DNA of 56,686 nucleotides from Geobacter sp. UBA6151 (GTDB taxonomy: Bacteria > Desulfobacterota > Desulfuromonadia > Geobacterales > Pseudopelobacteraceae): NCBI GenBank assembly GCA_002423105.1, contig DIUT01000003.1, positions 1 to 56,686 of the forward strand. Direction: 5' to 3'. This document shows, piece by piece, positions 30,659 through 39,355 of the stretch (position 1 is the stretch's first letter; each line of letters opens with the position of its first letter). The translations under genes and the position numbers were made by a program. The notes below the pieces were generated by a model. The model worked only from the letters and a program-made list of their open reading frames with translations, searched no databases and was not told the DNA's origin.

Positions 30659-33600
30659 ATGATCGAAAAAATCATCGAATATTCCGCAAAAAACCGCATG
30701 ATCGTGCTGGTGCTGTTCGGATTGATCACCGCCTGGGGTGTCTGGTCGGTGTACAAGACGCCGGTGGACGCCATCCCCGATCTGTCGGACAACCAGGTGA
30801 TCGTCTTCACCGAATATGCCGGGCGTTCGCCCCAGGTGGTGGAGGACCAGGTTACCTACCCACTGGCCACCAACCTGCAGGGGCTGCCCCAGGTGCGGGC
30901 GGTGCGGGCCTCATCCGCCTTCGGTTTCTCCATGATCTATGTGATCTTCGAGGACAAGGCCGACATCTACTGGGCCCGGACACGGGTGCTGGAACGGCTC
31001 AATTACGCCGCCTCGCTGCTGCCCCCCGGCGTCACCCCCACCCTGGGACCGGACGGCACCGGTGTGGGCCATGTCTTCTGGTATACCCTGGAAGGCAAGG
31101 GCTATGATCTTGAGCAGTTGCGCACGCTGCAAGACTGGTTTGTGCGTTACCAGCTCAATACCGTGCAGGGGGTGGCCGAGGTGGCCTCCATCGGTGGTTT
31201 GGTGCGGGAGTACCAGATCGACCTGGACCCGGTGAAGTTGCAGGCCTACAACATCAGCACAGCCAAAGTTATGGAGGCGGTGAAAGGCTCCAACAAGGAT
31301 GTGGGGGGACGGCTGATTGAACAGGCCGATGCTGAATACCTGATCCGGGGCCAGGGGTACGTCAAATCACTGGCCGATCTGGAGAATATTGTGGTTGGGG
31401 CCGACATGCGCGGCACGCCGGTCTACGTCAAAAACCTGGGTACGGTTCAACTGGGGGGCGCCATCCGCCGCGGACTGCTGGACCTGAACGGAGAAGGCGA
31501 GGTGGTGGGCGGCATCGTGGTGATGCGTTACGGCGAGAACGCCAGCGATGTGATCAGCCGGGTGAAGGAAAAAATCACGGCCCTGGAAAAAGGATTACCG
31601 CCGGGTGTGAAGATCAAGGTGGCTTACGACCGTTCCGATCTGATCAAGCGGGCCGTCTCCACGCTCAAGACGTCGCTGCTTGAAGAAGCGATCATCGTTT
31701 CCTTGATCATCCTCGTCTTCCTGCTGCATTTCCAGAGCGCGCTGGTGGTGGTAATCACCCTGCCGATTGCGGTTCTGATCTCCTTTATCACCATGAAGCT
31801 GATGGGGGTGACCTCCAATATCATGTCCCTGGGCGGTATTGCCATTGCCATCGGCGTGCTGGTGGATGCCGGCATCATCATGGTGGAGAACTGCTATCGC
31901 AAGCTTTCCGAACTGAGTGATGAGGAGCGCAAGGAAAAACGGCTGGAGGTGATCATCTCCTCCTCGAAACAGGTGGGTCGGGCCATCTTCTTTTCCCTGG
32001 CCATTATCGTGCTCTCCTTTGTGCCGGTCTTTATGCTGGAAGGGCAGGAGGGCAAGCTGTTCCATCCCCTGGCCTTTACCAAAACCTTCTCCATGATCGC
32101 TTCGGCAGTGATCGCCATTACCCTGGTGCCGGTGCTGATGTACTTCTTCATGCGCGGCAAGATGCCGAAGGAGGAGGCCAACCCGGTCTCCAGTTTCCTG
32201 GTCCGGTTGTACTCGCCGGTTATCCGCTGGGTGCTGGTCTGGAAGAAGACCACCATTGCCCTCAATATTGTTGCCCTGCTCATAGCGGTGCCGCTGTTCA
32301 TGAAGCTTGGCAGCGAGTTCATGCCGCCATTGGATGAGGGTTCGCTGTTATATATGCCGGTGACCCTGCCCAATGTCTCCATCACCGAGGCCAAGCGGAT
32401 CATCCAGGTACAGGACACCATCATCAAGAGCGTGCCGGAGGTGGAGCACGTACTGGGCAAGGTGGGCCGGGCCGAGACCTCCACCGATCCAGCGCCGGTC
32501 TCCATGTTTGAGAGCATCATCATCCTCAAACCCAAGGAACAGTGGCGAGCAGGAGTCAAGAAGGCCGACATCGTTGCCGAGCTGGATGCGAAGCTACAGC
32601 AGATCGGGGTGCGTAACGGCTGGACCCAGCCGATCATCAACCGCATCAACATGCTTTCCACCGGGGTGCGCACCGACCTGGGGGTGAAGATCTTCGGGAG
32701 TGACCTGAACGTGCTGAAGGATCTGGCAGTGCAGGCGGAAGGTATTCTGAAGACCGTGCCGGGCGCTGCCGATGTGGTGGCGGAGCGGGTCACCGGCGGC
32801 AACTACCTGGATATCGAGATCGATCGCGAGGCGGCAGCCCGCTACGGGGTTGGTGTCGGCGATATTCAGGATGTGATCAGCACGGCCCTCGGGGGTGAGA
32901 CCCTTTCCACAACAGTTGAGGGCAGAAACCGCTTTCCGATACGTGTCCGCTATCTGCGCGATTACCGCGATAACATCCCGGCCATCCAGCGCATCCTGGT
33001 CAGTGGCATGAACGGCGCTCAGGTGCCGCTGTCGCTGGTGACCAAACTCAAGGTGTCCACCGGTGCGCCGGAGATCAACAGCGAAGGGGGCCTGTTGCGC
33101 TCCATCGTCTTCCTGAACGTGCGGGGCCGGGACATGGGTGGCTTTGTGAATCAGGCCAAAGAGACCCTGGAGCAGCAGTTGAAACTGCCCGCCGGGTACT
33201 ACGTGGCCTGGTCCGGCCAGTGGGAAAACCAGGTGCGGGCCAAGGCGCGGCTGCAGATACTGGTGCCGTTGGGGATGGTGATCATCTTTGTGTTGTTGTA
33301 CTTCACCTTCCATTCGGCCCTGGAAGCCAGCATGGTGATGCTTTCGGTTCCCTTTGCCCTGGTGGGTGGCGTCTATCTGACTGCGCTGCTGGGCTATAAC
33401 CTGTCGGTGGCGGTCTGGGTCGGTTTCATCGCTCTCTACGGTATTGCGGTGGAAACCGGGGTGGTGATGGTGATTTATCTGCACGAGGCCTTGGACAAAA
33501 AGTTGAAGGATGGCCCCTGCACGGAGCAGGATATCTACGACGCCACCTTTGAAGGGGCTGTGCTCAGGCTGCGGCCCAAGCTGATGACTGTTGCCGCCTC

Positions 33601-33796
33601 GTTGATCGGCCTGATCCCGATCATGTGGTCAACCGGCACCGGCGCTGATGTGATGAAGCCGATTGCCGCGCCGATGATTGGCGGTCTGTTGTCCTCGGCG
33701 GTGCATGTGCTGATTATGACACCGGTGATCTTTGTGATGATGAAGAAGAGGGAGTTGAATAAGGGAACGTTGAAATACAGCGGGATGAAGCATTGA
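30659..33796 (+). CDS. cusA: Heavy-metal RND efflux pump (CusA-like)
   Basis: About 1045 residues from the ATG at 30659 (MIEKIIEYSAKNRM); the frame upstream is translated repeat. Twelve membrane segments with two large periplasmic domains. The TM4 region reads GGIAIAIGVLVDAGIIMVEN, the pattern of the Cu/Ag (HME4) branch rather than the DFGxxVDGA pattern of Zn/Co/Cd pumps. TM10-11 reads ALYGIAVETGVVMVIYL, as in CusA. It expels Cu(I)/Ag(I) from periplasm or cytoplasm by proton antiport. Translation start may be influenced by the adjoining repeats. Confidence 0.93.
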   Translation: MIEKIIEYSAKNRMIVLVLFGLITAWGVWSVYKTPVDAIPDLSDNQVIVFTEYAGRSPQVVEDQVTYPLATNLQGLPQVRAVRASSAFGFSMIYVIFEDKADIYWARTRVLERLNYAASLLPPGVTPTLGPDGTGVGHVFWYTLEGKGYDLEQLRTLQDWFVRYQLNTVQGVAEVASIGGLVREYQIDLDPVKLQAYNISTAKVMEAVKGSNKDVGGRLIEQADAEYLIRGQGYVKSLADLENIVVGADMRGTPVYVKNLGTVQLGGAIRRGLLDLNGEGEVVGGIVVMRYGENASDVISRVKEKITALEKGLPPGVKIKVAYDRSDLIKRAVSTLKTSLLEEAIIVSLIILVFLLHFQSALVVVITLPIAVLISFITMKLMGVTSNIMSLGGIAIAIGVLVDAGIIMVENCYRKLSELSDEERKEKRLEVIISSSKQVGRAIFFSLAIIVLSFVPVFMLEGQEGKLFHPLAFTKTFSMIASAVIAITLVPVLMYFFMRGKMPKEEANPVSSFLVRLYSPVIRWVLVWKKTTIALNIVALLIAVPLFMKLGSEFMPPLDEGSLLYMPVTLPNVSITEAKRIIQVQDTIIKSVPEVEHVLGKVGRAETSTDPAPVSMFESIIILKPKEQWRAGVKKADIVAELDAKLQQIGVRNGWTQPIINRINMLSTGVRTDLGVKIFGSDLNVLKDLAVQAEGILKTVPGAADVVAERVTGGNYLDIEIDREAAARYGVGVGDIQDVISTALGGETLSTTVEGRNRFPIRVRYLRDYRDNIPAIQRILVSGMNGAQVPLSLVTKLKVSTGAPEINSEGGLLRSIVFLNVRGRDMGGFVNQAKETLEQQLKLPAGYYVAWSGQWENQVRAKARLQILVPLGMVIIFVLLYFTFHSALEASMVMLSVPFALVGGVYLTALLGYNLSVAVWVGFIALYGIAVETGVVMVIYLHEALDKKLKDGPCTEQDIYDATFEGAVLRLRPKLMTVAASLIGLIPIMWSTGTGADVMKPIAAPMIGGLLSSAVHVLIMTPVIFVMMKKRELNKGTLKYSGMKH

Positions 33797-34013
33797 CGGC
33801 TCCGCCCTTTCCGCCATCCCGGCACCGTCCTCACCGGTCCTCTTGTGACTCGGCCTGCGGCCGCCCCCTTCGGGGCGCATACGCGGTCCAATTTTGCAAG
33901 CAAAATTGTGCGGCGTAGCGCTGCTACGCCTCCGCGGGACCGGTTGCGGGTGCACCGGTCTGACGAAAAAGGCGAAGCCGATTGGACAACCACACCACAA
34001 AAGGAGAATTGAA
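33797..34013. repeat. Mosaic of short perfect palindromes downstream of cusA
   Basis: No gene is seen. Three hairpins lie in a row: CGCCCC-CTTC-GGGGCG (33862-33877), AATTTTGC-AA-GCAAAATT (33890-33907) and GGCGTAGC-GCT-GCTACGCC (33912-33930). Two ACCGGTC/ACCGGTT-type half-sites flank them. This looks like a composite extragenic palindromic element and could also end or stabilise the cus transcript. A ribosome site for the next gene (AAAAGGAG) ends the stretch. Confidence 0.7.
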
Positions 34014-34466
34014 ATGAAAAAACTGATTATCGCATGTGCAGCACTTATGGCCCTTTCCGTACCGGCAGCCTTTGCCGCCTCTGAACATGGTGGCCATGGA
34101 GGCGGTCACAGTGCTGCCGCTCATGAAGAGGTGCTTGACGGGGTCAAGGCTACCTTCAATGTCATGAGCATGAAGGAACATCTGAAGACCATGAAGATGG
34201 AATTGCCCAAAGGGATGAAGGAAACCCATCATATCTCGGTGGAGTTTACCGATGTCAAAAGCGGCAAGCCGCTGACCGAAGGTGAGGTGGCGATAAAGGT
34301 TTTAGCCCCGGACAAGTCGGAGCAGACTAAAAACATGACGGCCATGCAGGGACATTTTGGCGCTGATTTCGAGATGCCCAAAAAAGGGCGTTACGGAGTG
34401 ATGAGCAAATTCAAGCTTTCGAACGGCAAGGTGCGCCAGGCCAAGTTCTGGTATCAGGTGAAGTAG
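34014..34466 (+). CDS. Secreted His/Met-rich periplasmic protein, copy 2
   Basis: 150 residues from the ATG at 34014 (AAAAGGAG upstream). Signal peptide MKKLIIACAALMALSVPAAFA, then SEHGGHGGGHSAAAHEE. The remainder matches copy 1 (25763-26239) nearly residue for residue, for example LDGVKATFNVMSMKEHL, LPKGMKETHHISVEF, AMQGHFGADFEMPKKGRYGV and a final KFWYQVK. The copy-1 Cys is replaced by Ser (GVMSKF for GVMCKF). A periplasmic metal-binding role linked to Cus efflux is inferred. Confidence 0.8.
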   Translation: MKKLIIACAALMALSVPAAFAASEHGGHGGGHSAAAHEEVLDGVKATFNVMSMKEHLKTMKMELPKGMKETHHISVEFTDVKSGKPLTEGEVAIKVLAPDKSEQTKNMTAMQGHFGADFEMPKKGRYGVMSKFKLSNGKVRQAKFWYQVK

Positions 34467-34480
34467 GCGGATCTGAGAAT

Positions 34481-34518
34481 CATGCTGGTCTCCCGGAACG
34501 TTCCCGGAGACCGGCATG
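34481..34518. terminator. Large inverted repeat after the metal-resistance block
   Basis: CATGC-T-GGTCTCC pairs with GGAGACC-G-GCATG around CGGAACGTTCCC, itself partly palindromic. There is no T-run next to it, so intrinsic termination is uncertain. Confidence 0.55.
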
Positions 34519-34570
34519 CGGGACGCTGTTGCAAAAAAACTGCTTTACAAACGTCCCGTTGTGAAACTCC

Positions 34571-35527
34571 TCACAGACCACCCACAGTTCCTCGCAGATA
34601 GTCCAGCAACCCCCTGAAATCCTCCGGGGGTTCGCTGGAAAATTCAAGATACTGTCCGCTCTGCGGATGGATGAAACCCAGCACCCGCGCATGCAGAGCC
34701 TGCCGTTCCAGTTTGCCGATCATCCCTTTCAGGCGGGTGTCTTTCAGGTTGTTGAAGCGGCCGCCGTCGGGATAGAGCGGGTCACCCAGCAGGGGCATGT
34801 TCGCTTCAGTCAGGTGGACCCGGATCTGATGGGTGCGGCCGGTTTCCAGGCGCAGTTGTACCAGGCTTGCCGGGCCGAAGCGCTCCAGCACCCGCCAGTT
34901 GGTGACCGCCTGCTTGCCGTGCCGTGCTTTGCCGGACAAACGTAGCCGTTCGGTGGGGTGGCGACCGATGATGCCGCTGATTTTGCCGGTATCTTCTGCG
35001 GGCGAACCGTAAATCAGCGCCCAGTACAGACGCTTGATGCTGTGGGCGGCAAACTGGTGCGCCAACCCGCGGTGGGCGGCATCGTTCTTGGCCGCCACCA
35101 GCAGGCCGGAGGTTCCTTTGTCCAGACGGTGCACAATGCCGGGTCGAATTTCGCCGCCGATGCCGGAAAGGTCGATGCAGTGGGCCAGCAGGGCGTTGAC
35201 CAGGGTTCCGGAGCCTGCCCCGGCCCCCGGGTGGACGGTCATGCCTGCCGCTTTGTCAATCACGATCAGATCTTTGTCCTCATAAACCACGGTCAGGGGA
35301 ATATCCTCCGGTTGCGGTGTTGCGGCCACCGGGGGCGGGATGGTCACCTGGATTGACTCGTTGCCCTTGAGCTTCATGGAGGCGCGGGGCACCTTGCCGT
35401 CCACCTGTATCTGCTCCTCCTCCACCAGCCGTTGCAGCGCTGATCGGCTCATGTCGGTCAGGATTGTTGCCAGAAAGGCGTCCAATCGCTGTCCCGCCGC
35501 TTCTGGTGGAACCTGTATCTCTTCCAT
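34571..35527 (-). CDS. rluD: RluA/RluD-family 23S rRNA pseudouridine synthase
   Basis: 318 residues from the ATG at 35527, preceded by GAGGAG. N-terminal S4 RNA-binding domain (GQRLDAFLATILTDMSRSAL) and catalytic domain with HRLDKGTSGLLVAAK, which carries the catalytic Asp. ETGRTHQIRVHL and LLGDPLYPDGG are further family motifs. It isomerises uridines in 23S rRNA helix 69 if it is a true RluD; a RluA/RluC-type target cannot be excluded. A perfect 17-bp inverted repeat lies just upstream. Confidence 0.9.
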   Translation of the reverse strand: MEEIQVPPEAAGQRLDAFLATILTDMSRSALQRLVEEEQIQVDGKVPRASMKLKGNESIQVTIPPPVAATPQPEDIPLTVVYEDKDLIVIDKAAGMTVHPGAGAGSGTLVNALLAHCIDLSGIGGEIRPGIVHRLDKGTSGLLVAAKNDAAHRGLAHQFAAHSIKRLYWALIYGSPAEDTGKISGIIGRHPTERLRLSGKARHGKQAVTNWRVLERFGPASLVQLRLETGRTHQIRVHLTEANMPLLGDPLYPDGGRFNNLKDTRLKGMIGKLERQALHARVLGFIHPQSGQYLEFSSEPPEDFRGLLDYLRGTVGGL

Positions 35528-35543
35528 CGCAGTACTCCTCAAA

Positions 35544-35580
35544 AACAGAAATGCGTGTCCGGTGGACACGCATTTCTGTT
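35544..35580 (-). terminator. Terminator/attenuator with a perfect 17-bp stem before rluD
   Basis: AACAGAAATGCGTGTCC (35544-35560) and GGACACGCATTTCTGTT (35564-35580) are perfectly complementary with a 3-base loop. On the minus strand a short T-run follows the stem. It ends transcripts from 35603-35866 and could attenuate entry into rluD, whose ribosome site starts right after it. Confidence 0.85.
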
Positions 35581-35602
35581 GTGTTTCAGCCATTGCTGAT
35601 AC

Positions 35603-35866
35603 TTACCAAATGGATGATTCTATCTTGCCTGCGCGCTTGATCAGGATGTCCACCAGGGTCAGTTCAAACATCCGCTCCGGTTCCAGTTCAGGGGCAACCC
35701 GTGCGAGGAAATGCTGGCGGCCTTCTTCGATTTCTTCGGCGAGCAGATCGAAAATATTGTCGTCTTTTATGCCGCTTTCGACCTTCTGCTGATTGTAGAT
35801 CGCCACATCGGAGAGAATTGCCCGTGCCAGCCGTGCCGCCTGGTCCCTGTTGGTGATGATGTTCAT
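35603..35866 (-). CDS. Small conserved-looking acidic helical protein
   Basis: 87 residues, MNIITNRDQAARLARAILSD at the start, strongly acidic in the middle (DDNIFDLLAEEIEEG). Predicted all-helical, with no signal peptide or Cys. It is preceded by GGAGACG and ends just before the large inverted repeat. I do not recognise the family; codon use matches the core genes, so it is probably real. Confidence 0.7.
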   Translation of the reverse strand: MNIITNRDQAARLARAILSDVAIYNQQKVESGIKDDNIFDLLAEEIEEGRQHFLARVAPELEPERMFELTLVDILIKRAGKIESSIW

Positions 35867-35957
35867 GACGTCTCCTTCACGGCTTGTTTGATACGCTGCT
35901 AAGCTTAGCCCACAAAAGTGGCAAAGTAAACAGCAGGATGGTTATCTGTCTGGTCCC

Positions 35958-37127
35958 TTATCGCCTGCCTGGCACGTCTCTGCGGGAAGCGGGCCCGGCG
36001 GCATCGGCATTGCCGGGCAGCACGTTCAGTTCAAGTTGCCGCCCGTCACGCGCCACCAGTACTTTGAGCGGGGCTCCGATCTTTGCAGCGGCGACCAGAT
36101 GCTGCAAGTGGGAGGGGTGTTTTACGGCTGTCCCTGCCAGGTTGAGGATAATATCGCCGGGCCTGATGCCGCCCCGTTCCGCCGGTGCGCCGGGAACGGT
36201 CTCCACCACGAGCACGCCGTTTGTTGCAGGCAGTTTCCGTTCCCTGGCCATTTCTTCACTGACCGGCGCAATGCTGATTCCCAGCCAGGCACGGGTAACG
36301 CTTCCCTTTTCAACCAGTTGGGCGACAATCGGGGTTGCCATGTTGGTGGGGATGGCAAAGCCGATCCCCTGGCCGGCAGCCACGATGGCGGTGTTGATAC
36401 CGACCACCTCGCCGTGGATATTCAACAACGGTCCGCCAGAGTTGCCGGGGTTGATGGAGGCATCGGTCTGGATGAAGTTCTCGATGCTTTCTATGCCCAC
36501 GTTGGAACGGCCGGTGGCGGAAATAATGCCCACGGTCATGGAGCGTTCCAGACCAAAGGGGTTGCCGATGGCAATGGCCCACTGTCCCACTTCCAGGCGG
36601 TCGGAATCGGCCAGTACTGCGGTGGGCAGGTCAACGGCATCGATCTTGATCACGGCGATGTCGGTCTTGGGATCGCCTCCGACGATCCGGGCGTCGTATA
36701 CCTTGTCGTTGGACAGTTTTACCCGGATACTTTCCGCGTCGCGCACCACATGGTCGTTCGTAACGATATAGCCGTCCCTGCTGATGATGAAGCCGGAGCC
36801 CAGGCTTCTGTCCTGCCGGGTCTGCGGTCCGCCGAAAAATTCTTCGAAGAAGGGGGGCAGATCGTAGGAGGGGCGCACCATTTTTTTACGGCTGATGGTG
36901 GAGATGTTGACCACCACCGGCATGACCTGCTTGGCTACGGCGCTGAAGGCGCGCTGGGCTGCGAGAATGTCGGCGGGGACCTCCTTGACCGGCGGTTCTG
37001 CTTCGGCAGACGGACGCTTGGAGGTGAAAAGGACCGGTTCGTCCTTGGGGGATGAGCAGGCGGCCAGGGAGAGCGCCAGCAGACTGCATGCAAGTAGTTT
37101 CCAGGAGTGCGTGATTGTTTGCAGCAT
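35958..37127 (-). CDS. HtrA/DegP-type periplasmic serine protease lipoprotein with one PDZ domain
   Basis: 389 residues. Lipobox LSLAAC at ~20-25 marks a lipoprotein. The trypsin-like domain has the catalytic triad His (VTNDHVV), Asp (KTDIAVIKI) and Ser (NPGNSGGPLL). A single PDZ domain follows (GVLVVETVPGAPAERGG..PGDIIL), so it is closer to DegS than to two-PDZ DegP. It degrades or processes misfolded envelope proteins. An AAAGG ribosome site lies inside the palindrome that also carries the divergent promoter at 37129. Confidence 0.92.
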   Translation of the reverse strand: MLQTITHSWKLLACSLLALSLAACSSPKDEPVLFTSKRPSAEAEPPVKEVPADILAAQRAFSAVAKQVMPVVVNISTISRKKMVRPSYDLPPFFEEFFGGPQTRQDRSLGSGFIISRDGYIVTNDHVVRDAESIRVKLSNDKVYDARIVGGDPKTDIAVIKIDAVDLPTAVLADSDRLEVGQWAIAIGNPFGLERSMTVGIISATGRSNVGIESIENFIQTDASINPGNSGGPLLNIHGEVVGINTAIVAAGQGIGFAIPTNMATPIVAQLVEKGSVTRAWLGISIAPVSEEMARERKLPATNGVLVVETVPGAPAERGGIRPGDIILNLAGTAVKHPSHLQHLVAAAKIGAPLKVLVARDGRQLELNVLPGNADAAGPASRRDVPGRR

Positions 37128-37128
37128 A

Positions 37129-37156
37129 TTGACAACCTTTCCAAAAGGTTTATAAG
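37129..37156 (+). promoter_or_regulatory. Sigma-70 promoter with an operator-like palindrome in its spacer
   Basis: TTGACA (37129-37134), 16-bp spacer, TATAAG (37151-37156). The spacer is almost filled by AACCTTT-CCA-AAAGGTT (37134-37150), a perfect 7-bp inverted repeat. It faces the cupin regulator gene, with a leader of about 110 bp. The same palindrome provides the ribosome site of the divergent protease gene. Confidence 0.6.
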
Positions 37157-37270
37157 TAACGATGTTTTATTTGTGTTGGATGTAGTAGGGTGCAAGCATA
37201 AATATAAGCATAATTGTCTGGCTGTCAACAGACGGACAGTGCACGACCAACGTTTCGGGAGGATTCCGTT

Positions 37271-37867
37271 GTGACTGATATCAAGGCCCAGATCAAGGAG
37301 TTCCGTATTGGCGAGAAGATTCGCGGACAGCGTCAGCAACGGCGTCTGACATTACAGGAGGTGTCGGACCTGACCGGGCTTTCCAAGCCGCTGCTGTCAC
37401 AGATCGAAAACGAACAGGTGGTGCCGCCACTGGCAACGTTGCTCAAAATAGCCCGTGGTCTGAAGGTGGATATCCATTTTTTCTTTGAAGATGAAACCAA
37501 CCGCCAGAAACTTGTGGTTACCAGGGGAGACGAACTGCGCCCCGATTTACAGCGGCAGGCAGTGAACGCCGCAGTCCGGCCCTATACCTACCACTCCCTG
37601 GCCAATGGCATGCGTCACAAGAATATGGAGCCGTTTCTGGTGGAGGTTGAAAACACAGAATGGGATGACAAGCTGTTTTTTCGGCACGATGGAGAGGAGG
37701 AGTTTCTGTATGTGCTGGATGGATCAATCAATTTTCACTACGGAAACGATGTCTATCTGCTGAAGGCCGGGGACAGCGCCTATTATGACTCGAGTCAGCC
37801 CCACGGTCTTGTGTCGGTGGGGGGTGGCAAGGCCCGTATCGTGGCGGTGCTTTATTCCAAGGGATAA
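37271..37867 (+). CDS. XRE-family transcriptional regulator with C-terminal cupin domain
   Basis: 198 residues from a GTG at 37271, placed there by GGGAGG eight bases upstream. N-terminal helix-turn-helix LQEVSDLTGLSKPLLSQIEN and C-terminal cupin fold (FLYVLDGSINFHYGNDVYLL and GDSAYYDSSQPHG). Such regulators often sense a small ligand and control nearby metabolic genes. Here the divergent neighbour is an HtrA-type protease. The palindrome in its own promoter suggests autoregulation. Confidence 0.9.
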   Translation: MTDIKAQIKEFRIGEKIRGQRQQRRLTLQEVSDLTGLSKPLLSQIENEQVVPPLATLLKIARGLKVDIHFFFEDETNRQKLVVTRGDELRPDLQRQAVNAAVRPYTYHSLANGMRHKNMEPFLVEVENTEWDDKLFFRHDGEEEFLYVLDGSINFHYGNDVYLLKAGDSAYYDSSQPHGLVSVGGGKARIVAVLYSKG

Positions 37868-37940
37868 TCAATTTCTCCGCAAAATTGCGGGGAAGTAGCT
37901 GTGTACCAAGTATAAATGTGGTTAGCTGTTTAGCAAGGGC

Positions 37941-37969
37941 TTGACACTCCCTGTCTCTCTCGCTATACA
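37941..37969 (+). promoter_or_regulatory. Consensus sigma-70 promoter of the Rrf2 gene
   Basis: TTGACA (37941-37946), 17-bp spacer, TATACA (37964-37969), placing the transcript start some 25 bp before the ATG at 38000. Rrf2 regulators commonly bind and control their own promoters, so this is a likely operator region. Confidence 0.8.
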
Positions 37970-37999
37970 GGACCACCCCTGTCTCTTAGGAGCCCACTG

Positions 38000-38398
38000 A
38001 TGATGGAGTTGACCCGCAAGGGTGATTATGCGATTCGTGGCATTGTGTATCTGGCAGCCCAGCCGCCGGACAAGATTTCGCTCTTGTCCGACATTGCGGC
38101 AGCAGTGGATGTGCCGCAAACATTCCTGGCAAAGATATTTCAACAGTTCAGCAAGACCGGCATTGTTCGCTCCTATCGCGGGACCGGCGGTGGGTTCGTG
38201 TTGGCCAGCACACCGGATAAGATAACGTTGCTGGAGGTGGTGGAGGCGGTTGAAGGTCCCATAACCACCAACCGCTGTGTCGTAGGTCCCGGCCAGTGCT
38301 CCAGGGATGGTATCTGCAAGGTGCATCCGGTCTGGTTGCGGATACAGCAGGAAGTGCGCAGGAGCCTGTCAGAGATCACTCTGAAGGACTTGGTGTGA
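38000..38398 (+). CDS. Rrf2-family transcriptional regulator with three-Cys cluster site
   Basis: 132 residues. Winged helix MELTRKGDYAIRGIVYLA...VPQTFLAKIFQQFSKTGIV, then the conserved wing SYRGTGGGFVLA. C-terminal Cys residues lie in NRCVVGPGQCSRDGICKVH, the position where IscR, NsrR and RsrR bind an iron-sulfur cluster. It is probably a redox, iron or NO sensor. The first two codons are both ATG; TAGGAG lies upstream. The following gene is probably separate. Confidence 0.92.
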   Translation: MMELTRKGDYAIRGIVYLAAQPPDKISLLSDIAAAVDVPQTFLAKIFQQFSKTGIVRSYRGTGGGFVLASTPDKITLLEVVEAVEGPITTNRCVVGPGQCSRDGICKVHPVWLRIQQEVRRSLSEITLKDLV

Positions 38399-38671
38399 TC
38401 TTAATAGTTTGATATTGTTGTATTTTTTTTGTTTTTGCTTGACGTGCTTATCTGTTTCTGGTAGTTGTACCACACAATTTGACCTCAAGGTTCAGCCAAA
38501 GTCCCTGGATATAACCGTGGGACTTTTGTCGTTTCGCTACCCCGGCCAAAGAAACACGCCGGTACTTAACCAACGTAAAGGAGATCCGCCGGATATTCAT
38601 CAAGCAGTTTGTCATCCTATCTGGTCCAAGGTGTTTCCGGCGCACCTGCCCAGTCCTCCAAACTTATTCCT
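38399..38671. other. Intergenic leader with a hairpin before the lipoprotein gene
   Basis: No gene is seen in this 273-bp gap. It starts with a T-rich stretch that may end the Rrf2 transcript. A weak promoter-like pair follows (TTGACG at 38439, TAGTTG at 38462, 17-bp spacer), then a hairpin in which CAAAGTCCC pairs with GGGACTTTTG. No known riboswitch consensus was recognised. Confidence 0.4.
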
Positions 38672-39355
38672 ATGTCAAAATCAATTATTACCATCAGTAC
38701 CCACCACCTGATTGCAGTTGTTCTTCTCGTGTCTCTGCCGGTATTTTTTGTTGCCTGCAGTAACGGCAGATCGTGGTATTCGGCTGTTGAGCCCGCAGTG
38801 CAGGAAGCGCCGCATGAGACCTCTCTGGATCAGGAGATTCGTTCTGTTATGGAGAAGGGGATTTCCCTTGAAGAGCGCAAGCGTCAGGTGCCGGTAATCG
38901 AAGCAGCCTTTGCCAAAAAGACGACTCCGGAACGTGCGCGTAATCTGGCTGCCCTCTGTTATATCAAGACCCTCGGCACGCCCTTTACTCCGCTGGATAT
39001 GGCCGAAATTGCCCTTGCCGAAACCGGCGGACATGCTCTTTCTTCCGGTGCCACCTCTTCAATGGGGGCTATTGGTGTATGGCAGTTGATGCCCCGGCAA
39101 GCTCGCATTCATGGCTATACACCAGAAGAAATGCGGGACGATGAAAAATGTGCCGAGGCGGCTGTCCGGGCGTTGCTCAGTAAGCTGGAAATGGCAGACG
39201 GCAAAATGGACCTTGCCAAGAAGTACTATTGTGGAAAAGGGCCTCAGGCTGAGGCTTATCTGCGTAAATTGAAGCGGATCCGCAAGGGGCTTCTGGCGGA
39301 GCTTGCCGCATCCGGAGCGGTGGCTATGAATACCCCTGCCGTAATTATCAGGTGA
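38672..39355 (+). CDS. Lytic-transglycosylase-like lipoprotein
   Basis: 227 residues from the ATG at 38672. Signal sequence ending in the lipobox FFVAC. The C-terminal half resembles an SLT goose-lysozyme domain: a catalytic-type Glu in IALAETGG, then SMGAIGVWQLMPRQARIHG (GAxGxxQxMP motif) and a terminal AKKYYCGKG. It probably cleaves peptidoglycan glycan strands at the outer membrane. The catalytic Glu context is unusual (AETGG rather than ES.F), so activity is likely but not certain. Confidence 0.78.
   Translation: MSKSIITISTHHLIAVVLLVSLPVFFVACSNGRSWYSAVEPAVQEAPHETSLDQEIRSVMEKGISLEERKRQVPVIEAAFAKKTTPERARNLAALCYIKTLGTPFTPLDMAEIALAETGGHALSSGATSSMGAIGVWQLMPRQARIHGYTPEEMRDDEKCAEAAVRALLSKLEMADGKMDLAKKYYCGKGPQAEAYLRKLKRIRKGLLAELAASGAVAMNTPAVIIR

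Noticed and set aside
38399..38671. GEMM (cyclic dinucleotide) riboswitch before the lipoprotein gene
   Set aside because: Geobacter relatives often have these, but the conserved GGGACGCAAAGCC-type core and tetraloop receptor are not present; only a simple hairpin is visible.
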